Below are positions 45,249-58,039 of a stretch of DNA of 64,000 bases, one piece after another (within the stretch, counting starts at the first letter, position 1; every line of letters starts with the position of its first letter). The notes under the pieces were generated by a model. That model saw only the letters and a program-made list of their open reading frames with translations, was not told where the DNA came from and did not search any database. The translations under genes and the position numbers were made by a program. The DNA comes from Nageia nagi (lineage: Eukaryota > Pinophyta), in the NCBI GenBank assembly GCA_050084985.1, contig JBITNC010000001.1:209312001-209376000 (forward strand), read 5' to 3'.

Positions 45249-47120
45249 ATAGTACCTTTGATTATCTTATTTTAAAGATTCATTATTTTTTTATGTTATA
45301 ATTGCTACCTAACCCCTTTTTATCTTTCTAAGTTTCTAAATTGGTAGAAAAACAAGGCATTCCTTATTCTTATTTTCCTATAATGACCCTATTGTACCTT
45401 CAATTTTGAATGTTTCAAAAGAATTTATAATGACCCACTCAATTTCATCACTTTTGAGAAATTCAAATATGACTTAGAACATGAAAAGACTAATAAAATA
45501 TGATTATATGCTATATTATGTCAAATTGATGTTAGCTTTGAGATTTTTATGTCACATAGGTTACGGGTCGATTTAAAGAAAGAATCAAGTTGGAGAATCC
45601 TAGGGAACTAAGATGAGTGGTTATAGGAATGAATTGGTAAGAATGAGTAAATTATTGGCATTAAATTGTTGATAGATCATAAGGACCTTCTTAGATCATA
45701 TAGTTGCATTTAACAATTTTTGAGTATGATATTTGATTTCTATGATGAGTGCACTAATAAAATTTACCTCATTGGAAGATCTCCATAGGTAAATATTTGT
45801 GTTAAAAATAAGATATGCATAATGGAATTTGCTTAAGAAATTATTTGATTATTTTCAAATGATTCAAGGAATATTCCAACTATTTGAATTTAAATTTTCA
45901 CCAAGGAATTTTTATAAATTTAGGTGAAAATAAAAATCTAGGGTTAAAAGGATTATTTGTCATTTTATGGAAGTTATAAGGCTATTTTGGTGCTTTGTAA
46001 AACTAATAGAGAAAGGAACCCCCACATAATTTATTTTCTTATGTTAGGTGTGAAATTATTTACAAATTTTTTGTTGCCTAATGTTAGATGTGCAATGATT
46101 TTGGGAGAACATAGGGACTTACAAATAAATTTGTTTAATCCCTCTCACAAAAAAATAAAACTACTACACCTTACAAATAAAATAGATGAGCTAGAAAAAT
46201 ATTTATTTTTTTAGATGGATTATACTACCCTTTGACTATAAATATTTATAACACCTTAATGAAAATATAACATAACTCTCTCTCTTCCATATTATTGGCT
46301 TTGGGTCTTGTGAGAAGGATTCCTCTCTCCTTAATTATCCAATTTGAATATGCAAGTGCTTTTTCTTGATTTTAATATTTATTTGCTAAAATATTATATT
46401 AAGAATTTGATATAAACTCTTAGATGCTATAATATTGGTTTAATTTTTGAAATATGATCTTGGTGTTCATATTATAGCATTATTTATTTTAGTGGAAGGT
46501 AGCATGTGACTATGTAGCTACAAATTTATCTTATGATTTTGTATATTTGTCTAGATATACATAGAAAGTGTACTTTATTATTATCAATTTTCACATTGGT
46601 TTGATACATGTGAAAGTTTGTAGTATTTTTCATTAGATACCTTGACATGTGATTTTATTTATGAATTGTTTATGCCTAGTTAGGAAATGTAATGTACTAT
46701 TTATATTTATCCCATTAAAAGAGTAAAAGAGCTAATATATAGTTTAGATAAGATCTTAAGCTATAAATCTTATAGTTCACTTAAAAAGGAGTGAAATTTA
46801 TATTGTTTTTAATAGAGACTTTTTAGTGTCATGTGAATGAGTTCTTGGAATAAAATATAAGTACAAGAGAATTATATTAAAAAAAATAGTTTAGAGTTAT
46901 TTATCCTTCCATATGAGTAGTCCCATCATTTGTAAGAGCTACTTGAATGAATGCCTTAGATCCTTCCCTTGCAATAGCTCCTTGAAAATTGATATTATTT
47001 TATTACTCAAACCTTTAGTACTCTTCCATGTTCTACATAATCAATAATACAAAATTCATTGGAAAAATCATTTTTATTAAACTTTTTGATGAATTTCCCT
47101 TCTTTATATTGGATTTTCCA
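45249..47120. other. Unassigned part of the inserted block
   Basis: No recognised domain. An 85-codon plus-strand open frame (45,957-46,214) shows no motif. Another TATA-like actataaatattt lies near 46,237 followed by a CT-rich leader-like stretch, suggesting more LTR material. Confidence 0.35.
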
Positions 47121-47129
47121 TAGTGGCAT

Positions 47130-48480
47130 ATATAAGCAAGTTAAAAAGCTTTGCATTGCTCCAACTACTCACAAAGTCCTCTAGCATATCCATTTAGTGC
47201 ATATCATGTGCCCATGAGATTGAATTTCAATGAGAAATTATTTCAAACCTTCCATATGACCATACAATATTGTTGACAAACCCCTAAAGACTATAGTATC
47301 ATGAGGGATTCCATCAACAAATCATAGGTCTTATAATTAAATATTAGATGAAGCATTTTTTGAAATATATCACAAGTTTTTTTTAGCATATTCATTTTAT
47401 GTATTGCACCCTTCTAGTAATGTATTAAGGAAGCATTATATCAAACCTTTCATATGATATTACAACATATTTATTTTGTGCAATTTATTAATCATTACTA
47501 TCCATTTGACTATATTTTGAAGAGGCACCTTGTAAAACAAATCACATACCCTTCTATAATAGTTCTATGTATATAGTTTATTCATTACTATCAATAAATA
47601 CCTCAAGTTAGAGAGGCATTTTTTTAAACAAATCATAATCCCCTTTTAACATGTCCACATTGCTATGTCATGCAAGAGATGACATTCTAATGAGGTACTT
47701 TGTTAGATTTTTGCAACCCCTTTCAACATTTCAATTTTGGGTATATTGTGTGAGCATTATGGTCCTTAAAATTTTTATTGAGTTATGTGGACAAATGATT
47801 CATAGGCCCTTATAATGTATCCATCTTAGGCATTTCCTGTAATCAAAGAATTCCATGAGATTGCATAAAATGAGGCATTTTGTTAAATAATTCATATAAT
47901 TCCTAATGTATTAAGTTTTTAACTTTTCTTATGATTAATGCACTCAATGAGGCATTCCCAACATACCTATTTTAATAAAAAAATTTCATTTTAATAATGC
48001 ATTTTCATAGGTCTTTTCAATGTACCCATTTCATTTAAATCTTTGCAATTCGATGAGGCATCTTGTTCAACTATTCATAGGCCTCTTCAACATATCCATT
48101 TGGTTTGTATTTCTACATTATGGTGTAGTGTGTTGCGAAACTACTTCTATCCCTTATAGCATATTCATTTTTGGGTATGTCTTGAGATCATTTCTCACCA
48201 TGAGACCTCATCTTGATAAGGCATTTCATCAAACTTTTAAAGGTATCTATTTTGGGCATATTGCATCTATAAGGATGCATTTTGACATTAAAATAAAATC
48301 TATAGGTCCTTACAATGTACACAATATGTACATATCTTATGCCTATAAGGTTACACATTAAGAAGGCATTTTGTCCCTCTTACACATTCTATAAGTCTAC
48401 ATTTTGGTAAGGCATTTTTTTGAACATCTCATAGGATTTTCCAACATATCTAATTGGTGCTTACCCTACAAATATCTAGT
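47130..48480. repeat. Degenerate tandem array, period about 80-110 bp
   Basis: Repeated word order: (g)aggcattttgttaaa, then tcatagg-c-t, then caacatatccattt, then a tgag-t-gca word, seen at least ten times with strong divergence. The last units overlap the left end of the 1,874-bp direct repeat (48,202); the second copy (52,617) keeps only the final two or three units. Confidence 0.65.
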
Positions 48481-50075
48481 TAGGTTTTAATTATTGGTAA
48501 TTACCTAATTTTAATTATGTTAAACTTAAAATTAATGTATTTTAATAGATATTCAATAAATTTCCTCCACTATATCTTAGAAATTATTATAGAATATATA
48601 TGGTAAGTAAAAGAGATATTAAAGCTTAATAGTTATACCTAGATTATTTTAAGTCATAGAGTTATTTAAGCTTGGAATAAGATAATTTTATTAGAATTTA
48701 TTGAGAAAGAGATTTGATATTTATGGTAATTTAATTTTTGAATATCTCCATAATTAATAAAGTTGATGGATTTTTCTCAATAAAAGTATGGTCGACCTTT
48801 ATTTGAGAATGTATATTAAACCCTTTTGAATGTTATTTCTCCATTTTGAAAATGATTCATTTTAGATAATAATTTTACTCTATTATCAAGGAAGAGATGT
48901 ATCTTTGCTAAAATCATAAAGCCTCCTAAGATCATAAATAAAGTATTGCCTAAGTAAATTGTATGAAACTAATTGGTAGAATGGATGAATTGAAAAATAA
49001 AATGGTACATATAGAATGCATTATGGTCATAAAGAAGATCTATTCTTATCCTAGAAATGATCAAAAACCTTTCTTAGTATTCACAACCATTTTCTCTTGG
49101 AACCTTGGGATGATCATGAGAAGAATATGGCATGAATATAACTTGGATCAAGATGATGACTTTCCATATCATTGCACTCCTTGGATGTAATATTACACAA
49201 TTGATGTATTCTATGCACCCATTTATAAATTACTTTTGGAGTTAATATTTTGACATATTATTTATATAATATAGGATGCAAGAAGATTTATATATAACCA
49301 AGTATGAAAAGGGATATCAAGGAATGTAGCCAACATGTCATGGCAAGTTACATTAACTAGGTTTTATTTCATTTTTGCACCAAATTATGGTACAATAATA
49401 TATACATCATTGTTATAAATGAATTTACCCTATAAAGTGATAATCAAATCATTAAAATAATGGATTGTATTCTTAGGTGTAGATATGTTCCATATATTAA
49501 ATTATAAGGATGTTAAAGAACATAATTCATACCTAGAAGAATTGCTGATGAGAAAAATTAAGGAATAGATCTATAAGAAGCAAGTAAGGAATTAAAATCA
49601 AAGGTTAAAGATGATATAAGATATTAAAATAAAATAAAAGATATGATATTTTAACATATGTGTGAAATGAAGTGCAAGTATTTTAGGAGGCTAACTAAAT
49701 AATTACATTTAGTAGTCATGGGATTCATAGATTAGGTGAACAAGTGAATCAATGAGTTATTAGACCTATTCAAGATTATAGATTGAAAATTATAATGAAA
49801 TTTGAGGTAGTATACTCATGATAAAAAATATGCCAATCAAACAAAATTAGAGCTTGATCGTCACAAGGAACTACTCGCAAGTGAGGTGGGCTTGCATGGT
49901 GAACATTCCCTAATCCTTATCTAGGGTTGGTTATATCTAGATATAGTATGAATAGCAACAAAATATAGTCCATGTGGGATATAAGTTTCATGACTAGTAA
50001 TCTATACATAGGAAATATTTTTAAAAAAAGGTGTTCCAAATTGTTTGGGGTTTAGTTTAGTGGGGTATCATTACA
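48202..50075 (+). repeat. Long direct repeat, left copy (LTR-like)
   Basis: 1,874 bp aligning with 52,617-54,490 from gagacctcatcttga to cattaca. It is immediately followed by a primer-binding-site-like sequence, so I read it as the 3' part of a long 5' LTR. It includes a 75-codon open frame (48,963-49,190) whose second half is recognisable, but broken, in the other copy. The start TG of the LTR could not be fixed. Confidence 0.75.
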
Positions 50076-50076
50076 T

Positions 50077-50088
50077 TGGTAACAAATC
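50077..50088 (+). other. Primer-binding site, initiator-Met-like
   Basis: TGGTAACAAATC, 1 bp after the repeat end, matches TGGTATCAGAGC at 9 of 12 bases, as well as the copia site at 21,314 does. Confidence 0.65.
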
Positions 50089-50181
50089 AAGTGTCAATTA
50101 TAAATTGGGGTAAAGTAGTGAATGATAAAAAGTCCTATACTTATTGACTCTTATTTTGTAGGAAAGTTTAGAAACATTTAG

Positions 50182-52260
50182 ATGGTTTGGTCTTGGAATT
50201 GGTTTCCTACAAAGTTTGATATCCTATCCAAAATTGATGATGAAATTTCATTCTATGGATTATGAGATACTTCATTAAATCATACTCTAATACTTGAAAG
50301 TCAAATAGCTAAATTGCAAAGGATCATATCCCAAGAACTATCTAAAAGAATTAGAGAAATATAACTTTCCCTAGCAAAATAAACTAGAAACCAAGTCTCC
50401 AAGAGGAATTAATACCTAGCTAAGATAAATCAAGATTCAAGACCCCTAGTTGTATGAAATAAGTTTGTAGAAGAAGTTGTCTTTAGGGAATACATTATAA
50501 GTAAAACATGATCTCTCCATGATGATTCAAATGGAGAAAGTGAACTTAAAGAAGTTGTAAATTTCAAAAGTAGAATCCTCCAACTTGTAGAACAAAACCT
50601 TATTTATATCACACCTCCACCTATTATTAGGCCAAACCATGAAATGAATTTATGGATCATTACTGAAGGATTATATTCCATGGGTGCTAATGTACATATT
50701 AAAGAATTACATTTCATTGAAGGGATAGAATACATAATGTGCTATACCTAAGAAAATATTTTATTATGTTATGTAATGGAAGATGATTTCAATAAAATTC
50801 TTATTTTGCTTGAGTATGGAAAAATAAATTAGAGTTTATATACATATATATATATATATTAAATGTATATGTTGTATATTGTAGTATTATAGGAATAAAT
50901 AAATCAATAAAAGGAAAAAATTGATAAGAAGATAAAATAAGTCCCTAATAATATTGTAGAATTGAAAAATGATACCACTCTATAGATCTTTCTACATCTA
51001 CAAAAAGAAAAATGGAATAAAAAGATACAAGTAGCCACTCAAGTTAAGGGAAATAATGAAATGATCAATAAACTAAGTGTAAAAAGAGATTTTACTCTTT
51101 TCTTAGGTATAAATGTTCCAAATCTCACTCCAAAAATCATAGATTATCTTTAAGAGATGAGCAAAATGATTTCAATATCAAATGAGGAATCTGAGGAGAT
51201 GATTAATGAGGAAGAGAATCTAGTTAGTGATTAATAATGAATGGATAGGAAGGATATCCTTATGTACTAATTAAAACTAAATCCTTCTATGAATGTCATC
51301 AAAATTTTATGTTGAATAGGAGTTTTTTATTATTTTATTTACCAAGAACAAAAAAAGTTCCACTAATAAGCCAATTAGGTAGCTTATAAAGATTAGGATT
51401 TCATTCAAAAAGGAACTCTTTTACATCATTATTGAATTCCATTGATAAACTTGATGGATAGTTATTCTCATCAAATAACTTTGATTCACTATAGTAAAAT
51501 CTATTAATGGATAAATTAAAATCAAGGGATCCTAAAGCTTGATCAAATGTACTATATGTAGGAGGGTTAGTAATAAAAGCTATCATATTTTGAGATATAG
51601 CTCAAAAATGGTAAAATGATGAAAAATATTCCAATTTACCTATCACTTAGAAACCATGAGGGAATAGTTAGTCTCCCAAGGTAAATTTTATTACCAAAGC
51701 ATTCATGAGATAGTAAGAGATCCTAAGCTCTCCCTTGGTAAAATTGAGGAAGGACTCATGTATGCTACAAGTCAACCAAAATGGATTATAAGAAATATGT
51801 ATAATAAATCTCCAAGTTAGATTAGGATAGAAAAATAATATAATGAAGAAGCATAAATTCTCATCAATTTTGAGTTAAGTGATCATGCAACAACCAAAAT
51901 TAGTCAAAGGATATAAAGTAATGATAGTTAAATCTTGATGAAGAAGGAAATCCATAACCTCTAAGGAACATTGTGATAAGAAGGTGTGTACCCCATGATA
52001 GATAATATTTTCTTGTATTCCATCTTGGAGAGTAGTGATACATGCTAAAAGCTAATTTCTTCTATGAATCACCATGATTCATTAACAAAACATGTCAATA
52101 GAGTAAAAAGCTTACCTATAAATTTATTACCTATCCAAAAATGGATAGATAATAATTATAAGTGGTGTATGAAAATATTCTTATGAGTGGATTAAAAAAA
52201 ACTCTAAAACTAAAATATCCACAAAGAAACTATAGTTGGAGAGTATTTTTACCCTCTAAG
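50182..52260 (+). pseudogene. Unrecognised coding relic between long LTR-like repeats
   Basis: A frame opens at ATG 50,182 (MVWSWNWFPTKFDIL) and runs unshifted to TAG 50,830 (217 codons with seven internal stops, three of them TGA). It shows a heptad-like IAKLQRIISQELSKRIREI, then PPPIIRPNHEMNLWIITEG and MEDDFNKILILLEYG. After a short TA-rich gap it resumes to 51,233 (WNKKIQVATQVKG; LFLGINVPNLTPKIIDYL; acidic end NEESEEMINEEENLVSD). Further plus-strand coding-like blocks follow (SFLLFYLPRTKKVPLISQLG near 51,325; LYVGGLVIKAIIF near 51,555; LSLGKIEEGLMYATSQPKWI near 51,745; LLPIQKWIDNNYKWCMKIF near 52,130). No zinc knuckle, protease, RT or integrase motif is visible. Function unknown. Confidence 0.55.
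50840..50866. repeat. (TA)n stretch within the coding relic
   Basis: Alternating TA interrupts the otherwise continuous coding signal, either a later expansion or a small non-coding gap. Confidence 0.7.
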
Positions 52261-52616
52261 GAGTATGTAATAAGATACTAAATACATTATTGAGGGATAT
52301 TATTATTGATAAAGGTGTAGTATGATATTGTAATTCAAGTTTCCACATATGATACCTTGTAGTGATACCACCTATTTCTTGATAATATTTCAACCTATTA
52401 TCAACATCACACACCCTAAAATTTTAGACCTAAATTTTTTTATTAGTTTAAACACTTGAATGATCTAGTGATGGACAAGGCAATCCATATGAGCATATCC
52501 ATGTTTCAAGTTAATCAACACTTACATAATAAGATTGCCCAAATCTATATTCATAATCCTTTTAATGTTTATTTATAAGTGCTCACATGTTTGAATATGC
52601 CACATAAGTGACCTAA

Positions 52617-54490
52617 GAGACCTCATCTTGAAGAGGAATTTTATCAAAAATTTTAAGGTATCTATTCTAGAAATATTACATCTATGAAGCTGCATTTTGA
52701 TATTAAAAAAAATCCATAGGCCCTTATAATGTACATAATTTGTGCATATGTTTCACTTATAAGGTTATGCATTAAAGAGGTATTTTGTCCCTCATGCATT
52801 TTATAAGTCTACATTTTTGTAAGGTATTTTGTTGAACACCTCACAAGATTTTCCAACATATCTAATTGGCACATACACTATGTATATATAGTTAGCTTTT
52901 AATTATTGGAACTTACCTAAGTTTAATTATGTTAAACTTAAAATTAATGGATTTTAATAGATATTCAATAAATTGCCTCCATTAAATCTTAGAAATTATT
53001 ATATACTATATATGGTAAGTAAAAGAGAGATTAAAGCTTAATAGTTGTACTTAGATTATTTTAAGTCATAAAGTTATTTAAGCTTGAGAGACATAATTTT
53101 ATTAAAATTTATCAAGAAAAAGATTTGAACTTTGTGGTAATTGAATTATTGAATGTCTCCATAATTAATAGAAATGATGGATTTTTCTCAATAAAAGTAT
53201 GGTCAACCTTTATTTGAGAATGTATATTAAACCCTTTTGAATGATATTGCTCCCTTTTAAAAATGCCTCATTTTAGATAAGAATTTTAATCTAGGATCAA
53301 GGAAGGGAGGTAGCTCTAATGAAATCATAAAACCTCTTGAGATCATAAATAGAGTATAAACTAAGTAAATTGTATGAACTTGATTGGTAGAATGGATGAA
53401 TAAAAATAAAATGGTACATAAAGAATGCATTATGGTCATAAATAAGAGCTATCCCAATCCTTAATATGCTCAAAAATATTTCTTAGTACTCATGACCATT
53501 TACTCTTGGAACCTTAGGATGATCATGAGAAGAACATGGCATGAAGATACCTTGGATGAGGATGAAAAGTTTTCATATCATTACACTCTTTAGATGTAAT
53601 ATTACATAATTTAAGTGTTGTATGAAACCATTGATAAATTAATTTTTAAGTTAATATTTTGATGTATTATTGATATAATATAGGATGTATGAAGATTTAT
53701 ATGTAACCAAGTATCAAAAGGGATATCAAGGAACATAGCCAACATGTCATGGCAAGTTACATTAACTAGGTTTTATTTCATTTTTGCACCAAATTATAGT
53801 ACAATAATATATACATCATTATTATAAATGGATTTACTCTAGAAAATGATACTAGATCATTGATAGAATATTAGAATGGATTATTTTCCTAGGTGTAGAT
53901 ATCTTCAATATAATAAATGATAAGGATGTCAAATAACATAATTCACACCTAAAAGAATTTTTGATGAGAAAAATTAAGGAATAGATCTACAAGAAGCAAG
54001 AAAGGAATTAAGATCAAAGGTTAAAGATGATCTAATATATTAGAAGAAAATAGAAGATATCACATTTTAAGATATGTGTGAAAGGAAGTGCAAGTATAAT
54101 AAGAGGCTAACTAAATAATTATGTTTAGTATTCATGGGATTCATAGATTAGGTGAAAAGGTGAATTGATGAACTATCAAACCTAGTCAAGATTATAGATT
54201 GAAAATTATTATGAAATTCAAAGTAATGTACTCATGAGAAAGAAGATTCTACTCAAACAAAATTAAATCATGATCATCATAAGGAACCACTCACAAGCAA
54301 GGTGGGACTATATGGTGAACATGCCCTAATACTTATCTAGGGATGGTCATATCTAGATCTAGTATGAATAACAACAAAATATAGTCCATTTGGGATATAA
54401 TTTTCATGAATAGTAATCCATACATAGGGAATATTTCCAAAAAAAAGGGTCCAAATTTTTTAGGGTTTAGTTTAGTAGGGTAGCATTACA
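52617..54490 (+). repeat. Long direct repeat, right copy (LTR-like)
   Basis: Pairs with 48,202-50,075. It ends GTAGCATTACA, and the next base resumes gypsy sequence (ttccctaatgcttcc, compare 27,338 onward), so 54,490 is the right edge of the inserted block. Its left neighbour (52,410-52,616) is the repeat shared with 8,485-8,740. Many substitutions between the copies show the insertion is old. Confidence 0.75.
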
Positions 54491-55260
54491 TTCCCTAATG
54501 CTTCCTCTTTGTATTTACAATTATTAACCATATATTTATGCACAAAAAGAAATGGAAAATAATTACTCATATTTTTCTTTATTGTATCATCTTTTAACTA
54601 AATAGGGTTCAAGGATAGGGATGCCACTAAATAAGAACTACTCATTTGTTCATCATTTTCATGATATGGATGTATTGAATTTCCCTTAGCATAGCATGTA
54701 CACCCTAAGCCTTTTATAATTTTTAGATGACCCAAATCTTTCACTAAAGCTAACTAGTTAAGCTTCTCTATTCTATATAATCTCATACCTATGTTTGTCT
54801 GATTCAACTTCTTTTGAAAAAATCTAAAATTTAGGATAATTTAAATCTAATCCTTCAATATCCATATTTTCTAGATTACATAGTGCACATGGTTCTATAT
54901 CCCTTATGATTGTATGTATCCATCATTCATATTAATATTATAAATGGCTATGCATTGTAGAAGATATTGCATCCATATCATGTAACCAAGATCTCCCTAG
55001 GAAATGATTATATACAAGCTTCCACTCATAACATGAAATTTTGTTTGAACAATCCTAATACCTAATGTAACCAATAATGTAACTAGGCCAAGTGATTTTT
55101 TGGATGAAATATCATAGGCTCTTACACAAAAAGTTAGTTCTTCAAAGGTTGGTATAGTAGCATTATTATCTTGTAATTATTATAAAAATATTTGGGAACA
55201 AACATTAATAGTTGAACCAAGATCTATTATATACTCATACATATTTTTGGAAGAAATAAG
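54491..55260 (-). pseudogene. Protease-region relic of the second gypsy
   Basis: Resumes the alignment with the first gypsy at about 27,338 (tatttacaattattaaccat versus tacttacaattgttaaccat) and continues to about 28,100, covering the post-protease block and the linker. The active-site segment is at the very right (about 55,230) and is only partly recognisable. Ends at a boundary with unrelated repeats. Confidence 0.65.
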
Positions 55261-55319
55261 AAGAGTTTTGTATGGGTATGATCTATTTTAATATTTTACT
55301 ATTTGAGAGAATGTTTATG

Positions 55320-55541
55320 CTTAGTTAATTTTGAATATTTTCTATAGTGTTTCATTTTGGTGGAGATCTAATTGTATTGGAGTGAACAAATTTTTTTAGA
55401 ATAATAGCAAAATAGAATAGTGTTGGTACTTAGTCATTTTTGAACATTTTATATAGTGTTTGATTTTGGTAAAGATCTAAAAGTATTGAGATAGATAAAA
55501 ATTTTTGGAATAGCAATAAAATAAAATAGTATTATACTTAG
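55320..55541. repeat. Two 109-bp tandem units
   Basis: The word cttag starts units at 55,320, 55,429 and 55,537. Each unit holds tttgaa-attt, tatagtgttt and a gatttt/cattttggt-gagatcta core. Third unit is only begun. Confidence 0.75.
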
Positions 55542-55759
55542 TATGCCTAAAGAATTTAGATGGCATAATTTATTTTGTTTATATTTGATTTTGATGGATC
55601 CATCAAAATCTAGATACCTCTACATATTTTCAAAACCCCAATAAAATATATTTTCATTCCAAAAAGATGATTTTAGCTCTTAGATTCAATTTTTCAAGTC
55701 TTAATCAAGCTAAAGGGTGTTAATACATGCAAAAGGGATGACTTAAATCTAATTATATT

Positions 55760-56220
55760 TGAATACGAGATGTAAATATTATAAGATAATAAAATATGAT
55801 ACTTTGTAAATATCTAGTTAGTTATAGATATTTTAGTTTATCATATATTTGTTAGGATTTAGTTAGAAGATATTTATCTAGAGAAAAATTATAAGTAATA
55901 CCTCTATTTAAGGAGAAGGTGTTATATATAGTAGATATTTCCCTTATTTTGTACTAGTAACATTAATTATGAAATATAATATGCTTCTTAATCTATTGAC
56001 TATGATCTATTTATCATTGTTCTAAAATGGTTATTTAATATATTTTTTGGCACTTCATGGACTATGATAGTTTATTAGTAGTTAATTTGTATCTGTAAAG
56101 CATTTATAGAGAATAGTTACTTGAAAGGTTGTATTTTATTTGATGGCTATAAAATCAACTGTATGACTAGCTTAGATTCTAGATATTTATTTTTCTTCTT
56201 TGTAACTCATTAACCTAACA
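55760..56220 (+). repeat. Putative 5' LTR of the third gypsy element
   Basis: TATA-like gttatatatagtag near 55,925 and a right end of cctaaca followed by ttttaagctta, the same junction style as acattttggtgaactta at 13,512. Left edge uncertain; no 3' partner lies inside the window. Confidence 0.35.
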
Positions 56221-56569
56221 TTTTAAGCTTACTTTTAGTTCTATAAGTTTATTTTCTAAACCCCTACTTTTAGTAAATCCCAATTTGATCCTAATAAAAA
56301 TTGACCTTCTTTAGATATTGAATTCTAGTACTAGAAGTCATTCATTAGAATTATAGTTATGACTTAGATACATATATGCATGTGAAAATTACCACATCTC
56401 ATTCAATAGTATTATAATTCTTTTTGGAATGCCTAATGGGACAATCTCCTACCCTATTCTAAATTATAGATGATTATTATATCATAATGATGAATCTATT
56501 TGGTTGAAACTCTTTTTATCTCTAAAAAGATTAAACCTAAAAAAGTGTTTAGTTTTACTTCCTTAATTT

Positions 56570-58030
56570 TTATTGATTATGAGAATAAGATCACAAACTA
56601 AGAAAGCTAAAGAATTCCTTAGTATTGAAAAGTTAGAAAGATCTATACAAACTCTAGTTAAGAAATATAAATCTCTTTCTTATCTTATTCATATTTTAAC
56701 CTCCACTATGTTGAACTCTATTCCATCTTTCACTCATAAGAATATTATCAATTTTCTTATTTAATTAACTTAGCTAACTCAACCTCTTGTTTATCCAAAA
56801 TGGAATGCTTCTAGTGCTCTTCAAGTTGCAAATCCTCATGAAATCTTAGTACAAGCTATCAAAGCTTTACAAAATTGGGATGGTTATAGAAATACTTATT
56901 ATGAAAATTATTAAGATATTACAAATATGAAAAAGCAATAAAAAATAGTTCATGAAGATGTTATGCTCAAATTACTTACCATGTCTTTCTTTGGTAAAGT
57001 TTTAGATTGGTACAAATGTCTTTTGGTCAATTACATTTCAACATGGGATTAACTTTTTGAACCCCTTATTCTTGAATTTAATGAGGTTGGTGATACATTT
57101 TCTTTACTATCATAATTCAATATCATTCAAGGGCATAGTTAGGAAAATATATCTAACTTTAACTTAATATTGTTAAATCTTGGGCTAGAGTACCTTTGGC
57201 TATAAGAATAGATCCTTCAATGGATATGATGTTCTACCTTAAATCATTTACTCTAGATGAGCCTTAAGGATTTATATGATAGGACCTTAATAATTTTTAA
57301 ATATTTATAAAGCTACTTTACAAGTAAAAGATTCTCTTATTTTAGTATGAAAGCTTCCTACTAGACTATTTACACCTATTTCATATATGACCACAAATCC
57401 CTTGCAACCTTCTTTTTTTATATTCAAAGTTCCTTATTTACCCCAATTGTAGCTATCAACATTGCAACCTCAACTTAATTTACCTACACCATAACATCAT
57501 ATTTCCTTGCCTACATCTTTTCCATAGTTAGCAATTCTTGCACTTACCTCAAGTAGCAATATTGAATCAGAAGCTCTAGTGAGAACTTTATTAAATTAGA
57601 GGATGACTCAAAGGTGAGACTACTATAATGAGAGGGATGATGGAAGTTGAAAAAGGACATATCCCTATCCCACTAGAGATTAACCACAATAAAGCGATCT
57701 ATAAAGCTACTATAACTAGAGGGATGATGGAGGTTAAAAATGGACATATCCCTATCCCATTAGAGACTAACCACAATAAATAGATCTATTAAGGATAGAT
57801 AGAGTATATATGTCTCCTAAGGAACATATTATTCCTAATCAAGATTGGTATAGAACTTGTAATGATCCTCATTTCCAAAATTCATGTCTAATATTTTAGA
57901 ATCAAATAAAGTTAGTAGCAAATGATAGAGTTAATACTGACTATTATGTTAATGAAGGAGCATTTGAGGTAAATCTCATGATTTTATTGGAACCTACTAA
58001 TAGAGTTATTGAAATAAGATCTATAGTTAT
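56570..58030 (+). pseudogene. gag: Third gypsy gag
   Basis: Particle protein relic. Readable: QTKKAKEFLSIEKLERSIQ (56,590), HEILVQAIKALQNWDGYRN (56,840), MLKLLTMSFFGKVLDWYKCL (56,960; the A-x-W-Y block of gag), a proline/threonine linker, an 87-bp in-frame duplication (57,620-57,793), then YRTCNDPHFQNSC (57,855), a CCHC-like knuckle lacking its first Cys, and EVNLMILLEPTNRVIEIRSI (57,968). Frames shift several times. Strand and order fit the plus-strand pol that follows. Confidence 0.7.
57620..57793 (+). repeat. 87-bp tandem duplication within gag
   Basis: Units start at 57,620 and 57,707 (ctactataa). 87 bp equals 29 codons, so the frame is kept; the shared peptide core is GHIPIPLE flanked by RGMMEV and NHNK. 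Confidence 0.85.
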
Positions 58031-58039
58031 ATAGTTTAT

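Larger units (their letters stand above)
41776..55260 (-). mobile_element. Second Tat-like gypsy element, interrupted
   Basis: From the LTR at 41.39-41.78 kb rightwards come 3' UTR, integrase C-terminus, a deletion, RNase H/RT, a pre-RT linker broken at about 44,690, then, after the 9.8-kb block, the protease region at 54,491-55,260. Each part aligns with the corresponding part of the element at 21.9-30.3 kb. Gag and the 5' LTR are missing to the right, where unrelated repeats start at 55.3 kb. The copy lacks most of integrase and the second RNase H. Confidence 0.7.

Noticed and set aside
48963-49190. 75-codon frame inside the long repeat as a gene
   Set aside because: The partner copy at 53.4 kb has stops and indels in the same frame; shared text follows from the repeat itself.
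51401-51586. Minus-strand 61-codon frame opposite the unknown ORF
   Set aside because: The plus strand reads as the continuing coding relic here (SFLLFYLPRTKK, LYVGGLVIK); the minus frame is its shadow.
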